Source: Methanosarcinaceae archaeon
Lineage (GTDB): Archaea; Halobacteriota; Methanosarcinia; Methanosarcinales; Methanosarcinaceae
NCBI GenBank assembly: GCA_017613335.1
Contig: JAGAEB010000121.1
Location: 1-6,002, forward strand
Length of the DNA stretch: 6,002 nucleotides
Reading direction: 5' to 3'
This document shows positions 1-4,948 of this stretch, in pieces. The notes under the pieces are model-generated. The model ran no database searches. It saw nothing but the letters and a program-made list of their open reading frames with translations, and was not told the origin of the DNA. How positions within the stretch are numbered: the first letter of the stretch is position 1; every line of letters starts with the position of its first letter. The translations under genes and the position numbers were made by a program.

Positions 1-119
1 AGACTGATGACAACAGACTGATGACAACAGACTGATGACAACAGACTGATGACAACAGACTGATGACAACAGACTGATGACAACAGACTGATGACAACAG
101 ACTGATGACAACAGACTGA
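1..119. repeat. Perfect 14-bp tandem repeat array, open at the left edge
   Basis: The unit AGACTGATGACAAC occurs eight times in full from base 1 to 112, followed by a partial copy (AGACTGA). I see no substitution between copies, which suggests recent expansion or active homogenisation. The array begins at the window edge, so its full length is unknown. Each unit carries TGA stops on the + strand and 14 is not a multiple of three, so it is not coding. It lies about 110 bp upstream of the likely TATA box of the winged-helix/CBS gene. Units are adjacent with no spacers, so it is not a CRISPR. Confidence 0.97.
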
Positions 120-154
120 CAAATAGAAAATATTCTGCATGAACATTTTTCGTA

Positions 155-210
155 TCCGTCAGGAAAATACGGCGTATCCTGCCTGATAATGGCATAAATC
201 AGTCAGGATT
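155..210. promoter_or_regulatory. Possible operator region with repeated GTCAGGA motifs
   Basis: Upstream of the presumed TATA box lies a cluster of related short motifs: GTCAGGAA at about 159-166, an inverted relative TCCTG/CCTGA at about 177-187, and GTCAGGAT at about 202-209. Between them is the small palindrome ATACG-G-CGTAT (167-177). This could be a binding site for a regulator, possibly the winged-helix protein encoded downstream. That is inference from symmetry and position only. Confidence 0.25.
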
Positions 211-213
211 GTT

Positions 214-237
214 CGAAAAGAGATACATATTTATAAT
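214..237 (+). promoter_or_regulatory. Probable archaeal promoter (BRE/TATA) of the winged-helix/CBS gene
   Basis: TTTATAAT at 230-237 resembles the archaeal TATA consensus and is preceded by CGAAAAGAGA at 214-223, an A-rich BRE-like element. Transcription would begin about 25 bp downstream, near 258. That gives a leader of about 175 nt before the start codon, unusually long for an archaeon. A second, nearer promoter around the A-rich stretch 404-416 cannot be excluded. Confidence 0.5.
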
Positions 238-270
238 AATTTATCATTGGTGATGTGTTGTAATTTGGGG

Positions 271-335
271 GTTTCCCGTTGATCGGGTTTCCGAAAAACG
301 AAACGCCGGAAAACCGAAAGCGTTCACGGGAAAAC
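271..335 (+). promoter_or_regulatory. Structured 5' leader with two alternative hairpins
   Basis: GTTTCCCG (271-278) pairs with CGGGAAAAC (327-335) with one bulged A. Inside it CGGGTTTCCG (284-293) pairs with CGGAAAACCG (307-316) at nine of ten positions around a 13-nt loop. A competing fold pairs AACGC (302-306) with GCGTT (320-324) and CGG (307-309) with CCG (314-316) around an AAAA loop. The inner folds share bases 307-316 and cannot coexist. This resembles a regulatory leader, but no known riboswitch class is recognised and no folding energy was calculated. Confidence 0.35.
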
Positions 336-380
336 ATGAATCAGATCGTGGAGACTTACAGGGCCCATGATGAAGCATAA
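336..380 (+). CDS. Possible 14-codon leader ORF
   Basis: An ATG at 336 opens a short frame, MNQIVETYRAHDEA, ending in TAA at 378-380. It lies in the leader just after the hairpin region and in the same frame as the winged-helix/CBS gene that starts at 435. There is no good Shine-Dalgarno in front of it. It could be a translated leader peptide, a remnant of a coding sequence, or chance. Length and lack of a ribosome site keep confidence low. Confidence 0.15.
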   Translation: MNQIVETYRAHDEA

Positions 381-434
381 GGTGTTTTTCATACAGAAAC
401 AGTAAGAAATAAACACAGAACGAATTCGCAGGAC

Positions 435-1319
435 GTGATTTTTACGGATTTGACACCGATCCAGAAAGACATTCTTTCAGCTCTTATCAACATTTACCGC
501 AGAAAAGACAGCGCCGTCAAAGGGGAGGAGATCGCAGCCCTTATCGACAGGAATCCGGGAACGATCCGGAATCAGATGCAGCTCCTCAAGGCGCTGGCCC
601 TTGTCGAGGGCGTTCCCGGACCCAAAGGCGGTTACAGACCGACGAGAGTAGCTTATGAGGCCATGGATATCGATTATCTCAGTGAGGAAGCGGTCGTCCC
701 GGTCTTCCGCAACGGAGAGATCGTTCAGAATACGACGGCCGTTGAGATTTCCCTGACGACCGTCAGAAGTCCCGACAAATGCAACGGCGTTTTCAGGATC
801 ATCGGAAATGTCAAGGAATTCAATGCCGGAGACCATGTTCAGATCGGTCCGACGCCCGTCAACCGCCTTGTTGTCCGCGGCGACGTTTTCGGACGCGATG
901 ACAGCAACAACGTCGTCCTCATCGAGATCACGGAAATGATGTCTTTCCCGAAAAAATCCGTCCGTCATTATATGCGTCCTCTGACCGATGCCGCCCATCT
1001 CGAAGACACCATCCGGGATGTGTCCGCACATTTCCTGAAATGCAATGTGAACGGCTCCGTCGTTGAAGACCGCGGCAAGATCGTCGGCGTGATCACGAAG
1101 ACAGACATCATCAGATCGATCTGCGAAGGACGGCCGGATGACAAAGTCAAAGATATGATGACAAGAGAACTCATCACCGTCGACGGCGAGATGCAGCTCT
1201 ATGATGTCGTCAAGCTTTTCCAGAAATACAATATCGGACAGCTTGTCGTCACTGTCGACGGAACGCCCAGAGGCGTTCTTTCAAAGACCGACGTCCTGAA
1301 CGAGTCCGCTTTATTCTGA
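435..1319 (+). CDS. Winged-helix DNA-binding regulator with C-terminal CBS pair
   Basis: This 294-residue protein is probably a cytoplasmic transcription regulator that senses a small ligand, of the type annotated in archaea as predicted transcriptional regulator with C-terminal CBS domains (COG2524-like). Residues about 5-68 form an HrcA-type winged helix: LTPIQKDILSALINIY, then the recognition region DRNPGTIRNQMQLLKAL and the wing EGVPGPKGGYRPT. Residues about 85-170 are a linking domain I do not recognise. Two CBS motifs follow (about 177-230 and 237-290), each ending in the typical strand-helix signature, GVITKTDI at 218-225 and GVLSKTDVL at 280-288. CBS pairs in other proteins bind AMP, ATP, SAM or related adenosyl ligands; which one applies here is not visible. 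The start is GTG, the only start codon between the in-frame stop at 378-380 and the conserved N-terminus. Its AGGA is only one base away, so the ribosome site is poor. Target genes are unknown. Confidence 0.9.
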   Translation: MIFTDLTPIQKDILSALINIYRRKDSAVKGEEIAALIDRNPGTIRNQMQLLKALALVEGVPGPKGGYRPTRVAYEAMDIDYLSEEAVVPVFRNGEIVQNTTAVEISLTTVRSPDKCNGVFRIIGNVKEFNAGDHVQIGPTPVNRLVVRGDVFGRDDSNNVVLIEITEMMSFPKKSVRHYMRPLTDAAHLEDTIRDVSAHFLKCNVNGSVVEDRGKIVGVITKTDIIRSICEGRPDDKVKDMMTRELITVDGEMQLYDVVKLFQKYNIGQLVVTVDGTPRGVLSKTDVLNESALF

Positions 1320-1363
1320 AAAAAACACTGTCCGTATCGCAGTTTCATCCGGACGGCGGAAGA

Positions 1364-1410
1364 ATTCCGGCAGATCGATCCGCTGCCGGAATGATCTTTT
1401 CTGCATTTTT
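1364..1410 (+). terminator. Hairpin plus T-rich terminator after the winged-helix/CBS gene
   Basis: ATTCCGGCAG at 1364-1373 and CTGCCGGAAT at 1383-1392 form a perfect 10-bp stem with a 9-base loop. It is followed by T-rich sequence with TTTT at 1397-1400 and TTTTT at 1406-1410. The position, 45 bp after the TGA at 1317-1319, fits termination of the regulator transcript. A second small inverted repeat (GTCCG 1330-1334, CGGAC 1350-1354) precedes it without a T tract. Confidence 0.6.
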
Positions 1411-1594
1411 ATCAGTTCCGCATCTGTTCTGTATCTTATCAGTTCCCATCTGTTCTGTATCTTATCAGTTCTGCATCTGTTCTGTATCTTATCAGTTCCG
1501 CATCTGTTCTGTATCTTATCAGTTCCGCATCTGTTCTGTATCTATTTGTATCTGTTCCGCATCTGTTCTGTATCTATTTGTATCTGTTCCGCAT
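1411..1594. repeat. 27-bp pyrimidine-rich tandem array with a 32-bp variant
   Basis: Five consecutive units of about 27 bp start at 1411, 1438, 1464, 1491 and 1518. Each begins ATCAGTTCCGCATCTGTTCT and ends GTATCTT. The second lacks one base (26 bp), and the third has CTG for CCG. From 1544 a 32-bp variant beginning ATTTGTATCTGTTCCGCATC takes over, with one full copy (1544-1575) and a partial one (1576-1594). The + strand is strongly T/C-rich. The array fills the space between the upstream terminator and the ribosome site of the methyltransferase gene, so that gene's promoter, if it has its own, must lie in or next to the repeats. Open frames here only translate the repeat. Confidence 0.95.
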
Positions 1595-1606
1595 TTTTTC
1601 TGCAAA

Positions 1607-1614
1607 GGGGATGA
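1607..1614 (+). promoter_or_regulatory. Ribosome binding site of the methyltransferase gene
   Basis: GGGGATGA lies three bases before the ATG at 1618 and resembles the archaeal GGAGGTGA Shine-Dalgarno. Its last three bases include the TGA at 1612-1614, an in-frame stop two codons upstream of the start, which rules out any earlier start for the gene. Confidence 0.65.
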
Positions 1615-1617
1615 CTG

Positions 1618-2301
1618 ATGCCGACGCATAATGATGTATTATTCTGGGACCGGGAATATGCTCATGTGAACTGGGCAGACGGTATCGATCTTTCATGGAT
1701 CCGCCCGGAAATTCCGGAAGGATCTCTTGTTCTGGATGCCGGCTGCGGCAACGGCCGTTATCTGAAAGAACTCTGCCGTCATTTTTCATGTGTCGGCATG
1801 GACATTTCCTCAGAAGGGATCAGGCGCGCGGCAGACCGCATTTCTGCCGGAAAAGAGACGGGACAGGCGCGGCCTGAACTTCTGACCGGATCCGTCACCT
1901 GCATACCTTTTGCGGACAACTCCTTCGATGCCGTCGTTTCCTGCGGCGTTTTTCAGCATCTTGGCCTCGCCGACAGAAAAAAAGCATCGTCGGAAATCTG
2001 TCGCGTCCTCTCAGGCGGCGGTCTCTTTTTCTTTGAATCGTTCGGGTCGGACGACATGCGCCGCGGCGGGACCGCATTTCAGAACAGTGAAAGCCGGCCC
2101 GAGGAAAACACATACGTCAGAAATTCAGGCATCATCTATCACTATTTTACGGAAGAGGAGATCAGAGAACTCTTCCCGGATGCCGGATTCGAGATCGTGA
2201 AACTGATCCACGTCCGCCGCAGCAGAAATTTCAGCGGCAGGACATATGTCAGGCATCACATCAGATGTCTTCTGAGAAAACGTCAGCCGGAAAACCTTTG
2301 A
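1618..2301 (+). CDS. Class I SAM-dependent methyltransferase
   Basis: A 227-residue soluble protein with the Rossmann-like fold of the Methyltransf_11 group, expected to transfer a methyl group from S-adenosylmethionine. Motif I, the glycine-rich SAM loop VLDAGCGNG, is at residues 38-46. The acidic residue ending strand 2 is D62 in GMDIS. The strand 4 region FDAVVSCGVFQHL is at 103-115 and the post-motif region LSGGGLFFFESF at 131-142. The C-terminal part carries YHYFTEEEIRELF (174-186) and a basic tail (200-222). The substrate cannot be read from sequence; small-molecule or protein targets are both possible. The gene follows a tandem repeat array and a terminator, so it is probably transcribed separately from the upstream regulator. 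It is convergent with the BofA-like gene. The start is fixed by an in-frame stop six bases upstream. Length is normal for the family and no key motif is missing. Confidence 0.9.
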   Translation: MPTHNDVLFWDREYAHVNWADGIDLSWIRPEIPEGSLVLDAGCGNGRYLKELCRHFSCVGMDISSEGIRRAADRISAGKETGQARPELLTGSVTCIPFADNSFDAVVSCGVFQHLGLADRKKASSEICRVLSGGGLFFFESFGSDDMRRGGTAFQNSESRPEENTYVRNSGIIYHYFTEEEIRELFPDAGFEIVKLIHVRRSRNFSGRTYVRHHIRCLLRKRQPENL

Positions 2302-2337
2302 AAAAAGATGGCGGCGACATGGACAAAAACGGAAAGT

Positions 2338-2443
2338 GAAGGCAAGGCGGAAAGTGAAGACAAAACAGGAATGAAGGCAAAGACAGAAAATGAAGACAAA
2401 ACAGGAATGAAGATAAAGACGGAAATGAAAGAAAAAACAGGAT
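2338..2443. repeat. Degenerate 17-19-bp purine-rich tandem repeat
   Basis: Six units start with GAA at 2338, 2356, 2373, 2392, 2409 and 2427. They alternate between two types: GAAGACAAAACAGGAAT (17 bp) and longer GAAGGCAAAGACAGAAAAT-like copies (18-19 bp), so the higher-order period is about 36 bp. The + strand is almost entirely purine with scattered C and T. It lies just downstream of the methyltransferase stop. Divergence between units suggests it is older than the array at 1-119. The rest of 2302-2568 holds only the possible terminator listed separately. Confidence 0.85.
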
Positions 2444-2478
2444 GAACGGACAGAACGGTCATCAATGAAGACGGCAGG

Positions 2479-2508
2479 AAAAAGGCATCAGACCGATCCG
2501 TCGTCTGA
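2479..2508 (-). terminator. Possible terminator of the BofA-like gene
   Basis: On the minus strand TCAGAC (2508-2503) and GTCTGA (2493-2488) form a 6-bp stem with a 9-base loop. After ATGCC a run of five T follows (2483-2479). It lies about 60-90 bp after the stop codon of the BofA-like gene. The stem is short, so confidence is modest. Confidence 0.4.
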
Positions 2509-2568
2509 CGTTCCGGACCGGACTGTTCCTGATATCTGCCTTTTGCTGCTGTCGTTTCATTCAGGTGT

Positions 2569-2838
2569 TCAGATAATGTTGAGAAGACTCAGGATGATCA
2601 GCAGAATAGCGCCGATAACGCCGCCCAGAGCGCAGACGATCGTTGTCAGCCAGTTCAGCGGCCAGACAAGTTCCATCGGCGTCAGGCCGAGGATCGATGA
2701 AAGGATGATGATGACATATCCTGCGACAGCATTGATGATGAGTTTTTTGGCGGATTTCAGGACATAGTAAAGAACGATCAGGAGAACAATCGCGATGAGA
2801 ATCATGATGATCGGTGTGATCAGAGAAGCATCAACCAT
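2569..2838 (-). CDS. BofA-like small integral membrane protein
   Basis: An 89-residue, almost wholly hydrophobic protein resembling the pro-sigma-K processing inhibitor BofA family (PF07441). Three membrane segments are visible: residues 6-27, 33-51 and 64-88, with a charged turn KSAKK at 28-32. The family-like pattern N36-AVAG and PLNWLTTIVCALGGVIGAILL (60-80, with P60, N62 and T65) supports the assignment. In Bacillus, BofA helps hold the SpoIVFB intramembrane protease in check during sporulation. Archaea do not sporulate and have no sigma-K, so the role here is unknown; a partner membrane protease is a guess. The ATG at 2838 is set by an excellent Shine-Dalgarno eight bases away. The gene is convergent with the methyltransferase gene and separated from metK by a strong terminator and a repeat array, so it should have its own promoter. 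Confidence 0.8.
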   Translation of the reverse strand: MVDASLITPIIMILIAIVLLIVLYYVLKSAKKLIINAVAGYVIIILSSILGLTPMELVWPLNWLTTIVCALGGVIGAILLIILSLLNII

Positions 2839-2846
2839 TATTCATT

Positions 2847-2853
2847 CCTCCTT
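2847..2853 (-). promoter_or_regulatory. Strong Shine-Dalgarno of the BofA-like gene
   Basis: AAGGAGG on the minus strand, eight bases before the ATG at 2838-2836. It is the best ribosome site in the window and argues that this small hydrophobic ORF is truly translated. Confidence 0.85.
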
Positions 2854-2918
2854 ATTCCGAAATTGATCTGACCGGATCCGAAGATGACGCTGCATTCCGG
2901 GAATCCGTATCGGATGAT

Positions 2919-2969
2919 AATAACAGGTTATTGTTAAAAAAATTGACGGATAAATGAACGGATTTATCC
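2919..2969 (-). promoter_or_regulatory. Likely promoter/operator region of the BofA-like gene with two inverted repeats
   Basis: Two inverted repeats lie 80-130 bp upstream of the BofA-like start. One is AATAAC-AG-GTTATT (2919-2932). The other is GGATAAAT (2948-2955) with ATTTATCC (2962-2969) around a 6-base spacer. On the minus strand ATTTATCC (2955-2948) is a weak TATA-like element that would place transcription start near 2925, inside the AATAAC/GTTATT palindrome. That is a sensible place for an operator. No consensus TATA box is present, so the assignment is tentative. Confidence 0.3.
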
Positions 2970-2992
2970 CGAAAATAAGAAGGAAAGCAAAA

Positions 2993-3189
2993 CAAAAACG
3001 GAAGGAAAGCAGACAAAAACAGAAGGACAGCAAAACAAAAACAGAAGGACAGAAAAACAAAAACAGAAGGACAGCAAAACAAAAACAGAAGGACAGAAAA
3101 ACAAAAACAGAAGGACAGCAAAATAAAAACAGAAGGACACCAAAACAAAAACAGAAGGACACCAAAACAAAAACAGAAGGAAGCAAAAA
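2993..3189. repeat. 22-bp A-rich tandem array with 44-bp higher-order period
   Basis: GAAGGA recurs at 3022, 3044, 3066, 3088, 3110, 3132, 3154 and 3176, exactly 22 bp apart, with an irregular copy at 3001. Units begin GAAGGACAGCAAAACAAAAA or GAAGGACAGAAAAACAAAAA. These two types alternate (A, B, A, B, a variant A with a T), then two CACC-type copies follow. The alternation implies duplication of a 44-bp dimer. All four-to-five-base A runs recur every 22 bp, about two helical turns. Because 22 is not a multiple of three, long open frames across it on either strand (poly-Phe on one, Lys/Gln-rich on the other) are artefacts. Confidence 0.95.
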
Positions 3190-3208
3190 CGGGAAATGTA
3201 TGTGAAAA

Positions 3209-3241
3209 TAAAAAAGCAGACAGATTGAGATATCTGTCTGC
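3209..3241 (-). terminator. metK terminator
   Basis: On the minus strand GCAGACAGAT (3241-3232) pairs perfectly with ATCTGTCTGC (3225-3216) around a 6-base loop. It is followed directly by TTTTTT (3215-3210), then ATTTTC. It lies 30 bp after the metK stop. This is a textbook hairpin plus T-tract, an unusually bacterial-looking terminator for an archaeal gene. Confidence 0.8.
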
Positions 3242-3270
3242 CGGAGGATCTTTCCTGATCTGAAAACGGA

Positions 3271-4485
3271 TCAGAAAGTATCCAGTTCGCCGTTCGCGAC
3301 CATTTCAGTGATCTTGTGCGTGTCAGCCAGCCAGTCATCGATAATGGCTTCGGCTTCGTATTTGACGGAAGAGAAGCGGGCGCCTTCCTTCGGGACGATC
3401 TGTGCGCTTGCGATGAGCGGCTGATCGATCGGCTTTCCGATCTCGGAGAGGAGTTTGATGTAAACGTCTTCGACGCCGTCGACAGTGCAGGCCACTTTGC
3501 GGGCGATCTGCGTCGACAGGAGGTTGTAGATCTTTCCGATGTGGTTGATCGGGTTTTTGCCGCTGGTCGCTTCCATGCTCATCGGGCGGTTGGGCGTGAT
3601 CAGGCCGTTGGAACGGTTGCCGCGTCCGACAGAGCCGTCGTCGCCCATTTCGGCGGACGTGCCTGTGACGGTCAGGAAGACGGATTTCTTTTCGATGTCA
3701 TCAGCCGTGTTCAGATGGACGTCGACCGGGCGGTTCGTGTAGCCGACAGCCAGATCCTTGACGTAATCGATCATTTCTTCTTTGATGTTGACGTAGGCGT
3801 CGATGTCATCGACATATCTGCCGACAAGGCCGCTGCAGATCGTCAGGGAAATGCTGTCGCCGTTTCTGAGACCCATGACTTTGATATCTTCACCGACGGC
3901 TTTGAGACCCTTCTTCTTTTTGAGATCGTTGATCAGAGAGCGCTCTGTGTTGTAAACGATGTTTTCGAGCTCTGAAAAAGGCGCGTGGCCGACACCGAAC
4001 GAAGTGTCGTTGGCCGACGGGACATATTTGCTGTTTTCACTCCTGCTGAAGACATCGTTGAGGTCGGAAGAACCGCGTCCGAGCTTGCAGTCGAGGATGA
4101 CATCGGAATCAATGTCAAGGCTTTCGATGTTGTCTCTGAGATACTTTCTGGCAGCTTTCAGGGCGATCGTGTCTGTCGGGATCTCGATCCCGTTGAACTC
4201 CTTTGTTGCCCTGCCGACGAGAAGCATGTAGATCGGCTGGATGACTTCACCGCCGCCGAATGCCGGCGCGGAACGGCCTGCAACGATCTGCGTCTCATCC
4301 GTGTTGTGGTGGAGAACGCAGCCGCATTTGGAAATGTATTCTCTGCATAAAGCGCGGCTGACAGCTTCAGCCAGACCGTCTGCGATACTGTCAGGGTGGC
4401 CGATACCTTTTCTCTCGACCAGTTCGATCTGCTGCTTTTCAATCGGGATTGCCGAGGACGGCTCAACAACTATATTTCTTGCCAT
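3271..4485 (-). CDS. metK: S-adenosylmethionine synthetase, archaeal type
   Basis: Methionine adenosyltransferase makes S-adenosylmethionine from methionine and ATP, releasing phosphate and diphosphate, in the cytoplasm. The 404-residue length and sequence match the archaeal family (COG1812), which is distant from the bacterial enzyme. Conserved blocks, counted from the chosen start, are ERKGIGHPDSIADGLAEAVS (24-43), HHNTDETQIVAGRSAPAFGG (59-78), GRGSSDLNDVF (136-146), GHAPFSELENIVYNTE (166-181), GSVGRGNRSNGLI (284-296) and PMSMEATSGKNPINHIGKIY (301-320). The start is the ATG at 4485 (MARNIVVEP), typical of the family and preceded by GGTGA at 4494-4490. A GTG at 4524 would add 13 residues without family support. 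The gene is monocistronic, with its own TATA box and terminator. Its product supplies the methyltransferase encoded nearby and all other cellular methylation. I see no damage. Confidence 0.97.
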   Translation of the reverse strand: MARNIVVEPSSAIPIEKQQIELVERKGIGHPDSIADGLAEAVSRALCREYISKCGCVLHHNTDETQIVAGRSAPAFGGGEVIQPIYMLLVGRATKEFNGIEIPTDTIALKAARKYLRDNIESLDIDSDVILDCKLGRGSSDLNDVFSRSENSKYVPSANDTSFGVGHAPFSELENIVYNTERSLINDLKKKKGLKAVGEDIKVMGLRNGDSISLTICSGLVGRYVDDIDAYVNIKEEMIDYVKDLAVGYTNRPVDVHLNTADDIEKKSVFLTVTGTSAEMGDDGSVGRGNRSNGLITPNRPMSMEATSGKNPINHIGKIYNLLSTQIARKVACTVDGVEDVYIKLLSEIGKPIDQPLIASAQIVPKEGARFSSVKYEAEAIIDDWLADTHKITEMVANGELDTF

Positions 4486-4561
4486 AGATTCACCAAATTC
4501 GCGAAAAACGAAATAAATGATCACCGAATCCGTGAACGTCAGATTCTGATCCGGATTTAAC
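4486..4561 (-). promoter_or_regulatory. metK 5' leader with possible hairpin
   Basis: From the TATA box, transcription should begin near 4561, giving about 75 nt of untranslated leader. Within it AATCCG (4557-4552 on the minus strand) can pair with CGGATT (4532-4527), enclosing a smaller TCAG-AAT-CTGA hairpin (4549-4539). The ribosome site GGTGA (4494-4490) is outside this fold. No known SAM riboswitch pattern is recognisable, and such riboswitches are essentially bacterial. Confidence 0.3.
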
Positions 4562-4582
4562 AGTCTTAAAGGGTCGGGAACG

Positions 4583-4596
4583 TATATAAATTTGTT
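4583..4596 (-). promoter_or_regulatory. metK promoter, consensus archaeal TATA box
   Basis: TTTATATA at 4590-4583 on the minus strand is a perfect archaeal TATA box, preceded by ACAAA as a BRE-like element. It lies about 98 bp upstream of the metK ATG and predicts initiation near 4561. Confidence 0.8.
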
Positions 4597-4599
4597 TGA

Positions 4600-4806
4600 G
4601 AATAATAACTGTCAGTAATACATACATATGAGCCCGATATGACAGAAAGCAACGAAAACCATCGTAAAAACAAAAAAAGCAGAAAACGGGAATTAAACGG
4701 AAATCAGCCGAAAAACAAGACAGTAAACACAGAAAGAAGGCGAAAAACAGAGGCAAAAACATAAAGCAGGCCGACGAGATGAAAACGGTGAAAAAACAAG
4801 GAAAAT
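4600..4806. other. A-rich intergenic DNA without a gene
   Basis: Between the metK promoter and the tRNA terminator lies about 200 bp of A-rich sequence, strongly purine-rich on the + strand. GAAAAAC-like words recur at irregular spacing (for example near 4710, 4741 and 4791), which looks like a decayed A-rich repeat related in style to the array at 2993-3189. I see no start codon with a ribosome site, no RNA gene and no convincing second promoter. Open frames here translate low-complexity DNA. Confidence 0.6.
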
Positions 4807-4816
4807 AAAAAAAAAA
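4807..4816 (-). terminator. Oligo-T terminator of the tRNA unit
   Basis: Ten consecutive T on the minus strand (4816-4807), then ATTTTC, begin one base after the 3' end of tRNA-Gly. A T-run without its own hairpin is a usual termination signal for archaeal stable RNA units. Confidence 0.75.
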
Positions 4817-4817
4817 G

Positions 4818-4889
4818 TACACTGGCCGGGATTCGGACCCGGGTTCAAGCGTTGGCAACGCCTGGTGATAACCACTACACTACCAGTGT
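4818..4889 (-). tRNA. tRNA-Gly (anticodon GCC)
   Basis: A 72-nt cloverleaf: acceptor ACACTGG with CCAGTGT, U8, a D arm GTG/CAC with G18G19, anticodon stem AGGCG/CGCTT, loop TTGCCAA with anticodon GCC (4856-4854), a 4-nt variable loop, T stem CCGGG/CCCGG and discriminator A73. CCA is not encoded. Two features are unusual: the first acceptor pair is A1-U72 rather than G1-C72, and the T loop reads TCCGAAT, placing C at position 55 where U is almost universal. The bases flanking the ends (GT and AC) extend the acceptor complementarity. It is last in the Val-Phe-Gly unit and is expected to read GGC and GGU codons. No intron. Confidence 0.93.
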
Positions 4890-4948
4890 ACGAGAGTATG
4901 ATATTGCCGGTACAGCCGGATCGTTAAGATCAGACCGTATCTGCGAAG

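Noticed and set aside
1..119. CRISPR array
   Set aside because: Copies are 14 bp and directly adjacent without unique spacers; no cas genes.
1..119. C/D-box RNA signals, since each unit reads CTGATGA
   Set aside because: The resemblance to overlapping D and C boxes repeats every 14 bp with no room for guide sequences; most likely coincidence.
477..1031. 184-residue minus-strand frame opposite the winged-helix/CBS gene
   Set aside because: Antisense shadow; the plus-strand protein has clear domain motifs throughout.
1391..1618. 75-residue open frame across the 27-bp array
   Set aside because: It only translates the pyrimidine-rich repeat, with a frame change at the 26-bp unit; no ribosome site and no protein-like composition.
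2283..2465. 60-residue minus-strand frame with repeated VFxFIPVLSS
   Set aside because: Translation of the ~18-bp purine-rich repeat; overlaps the methyltransferase end and has no ribosome site.
2842..3338. Long Phe/Cys/Leu-rich frames on the minus strand and a Lys/Gln-rich frame on the plus strand
   Set aside because: All are low-complexity readings of a 22-bp repeat that cycles through three frames, and they overlap the metK terminator.
3316..3975. 219-residue plus-strand frame opposite metK
   Set aside because: Shadow of the highly conserved metK coding strand; Asp/Val-rich composition typical of an antisense reading.
4486..4524. Upstream GTG start for metK at 4524
   Set aside because: The additional 13 residues are not part of the archaeal family N-terminus, and GGTGA precedes the ATG at 4485 at a workable distance.
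4490..4858. Phe-rich minus-strand frame between the tRNA unit and metK
   Set aside because: It overlaps tRNA-Gly, the T10 terminator and the metK promoter and is low complexity; it is not a gene.
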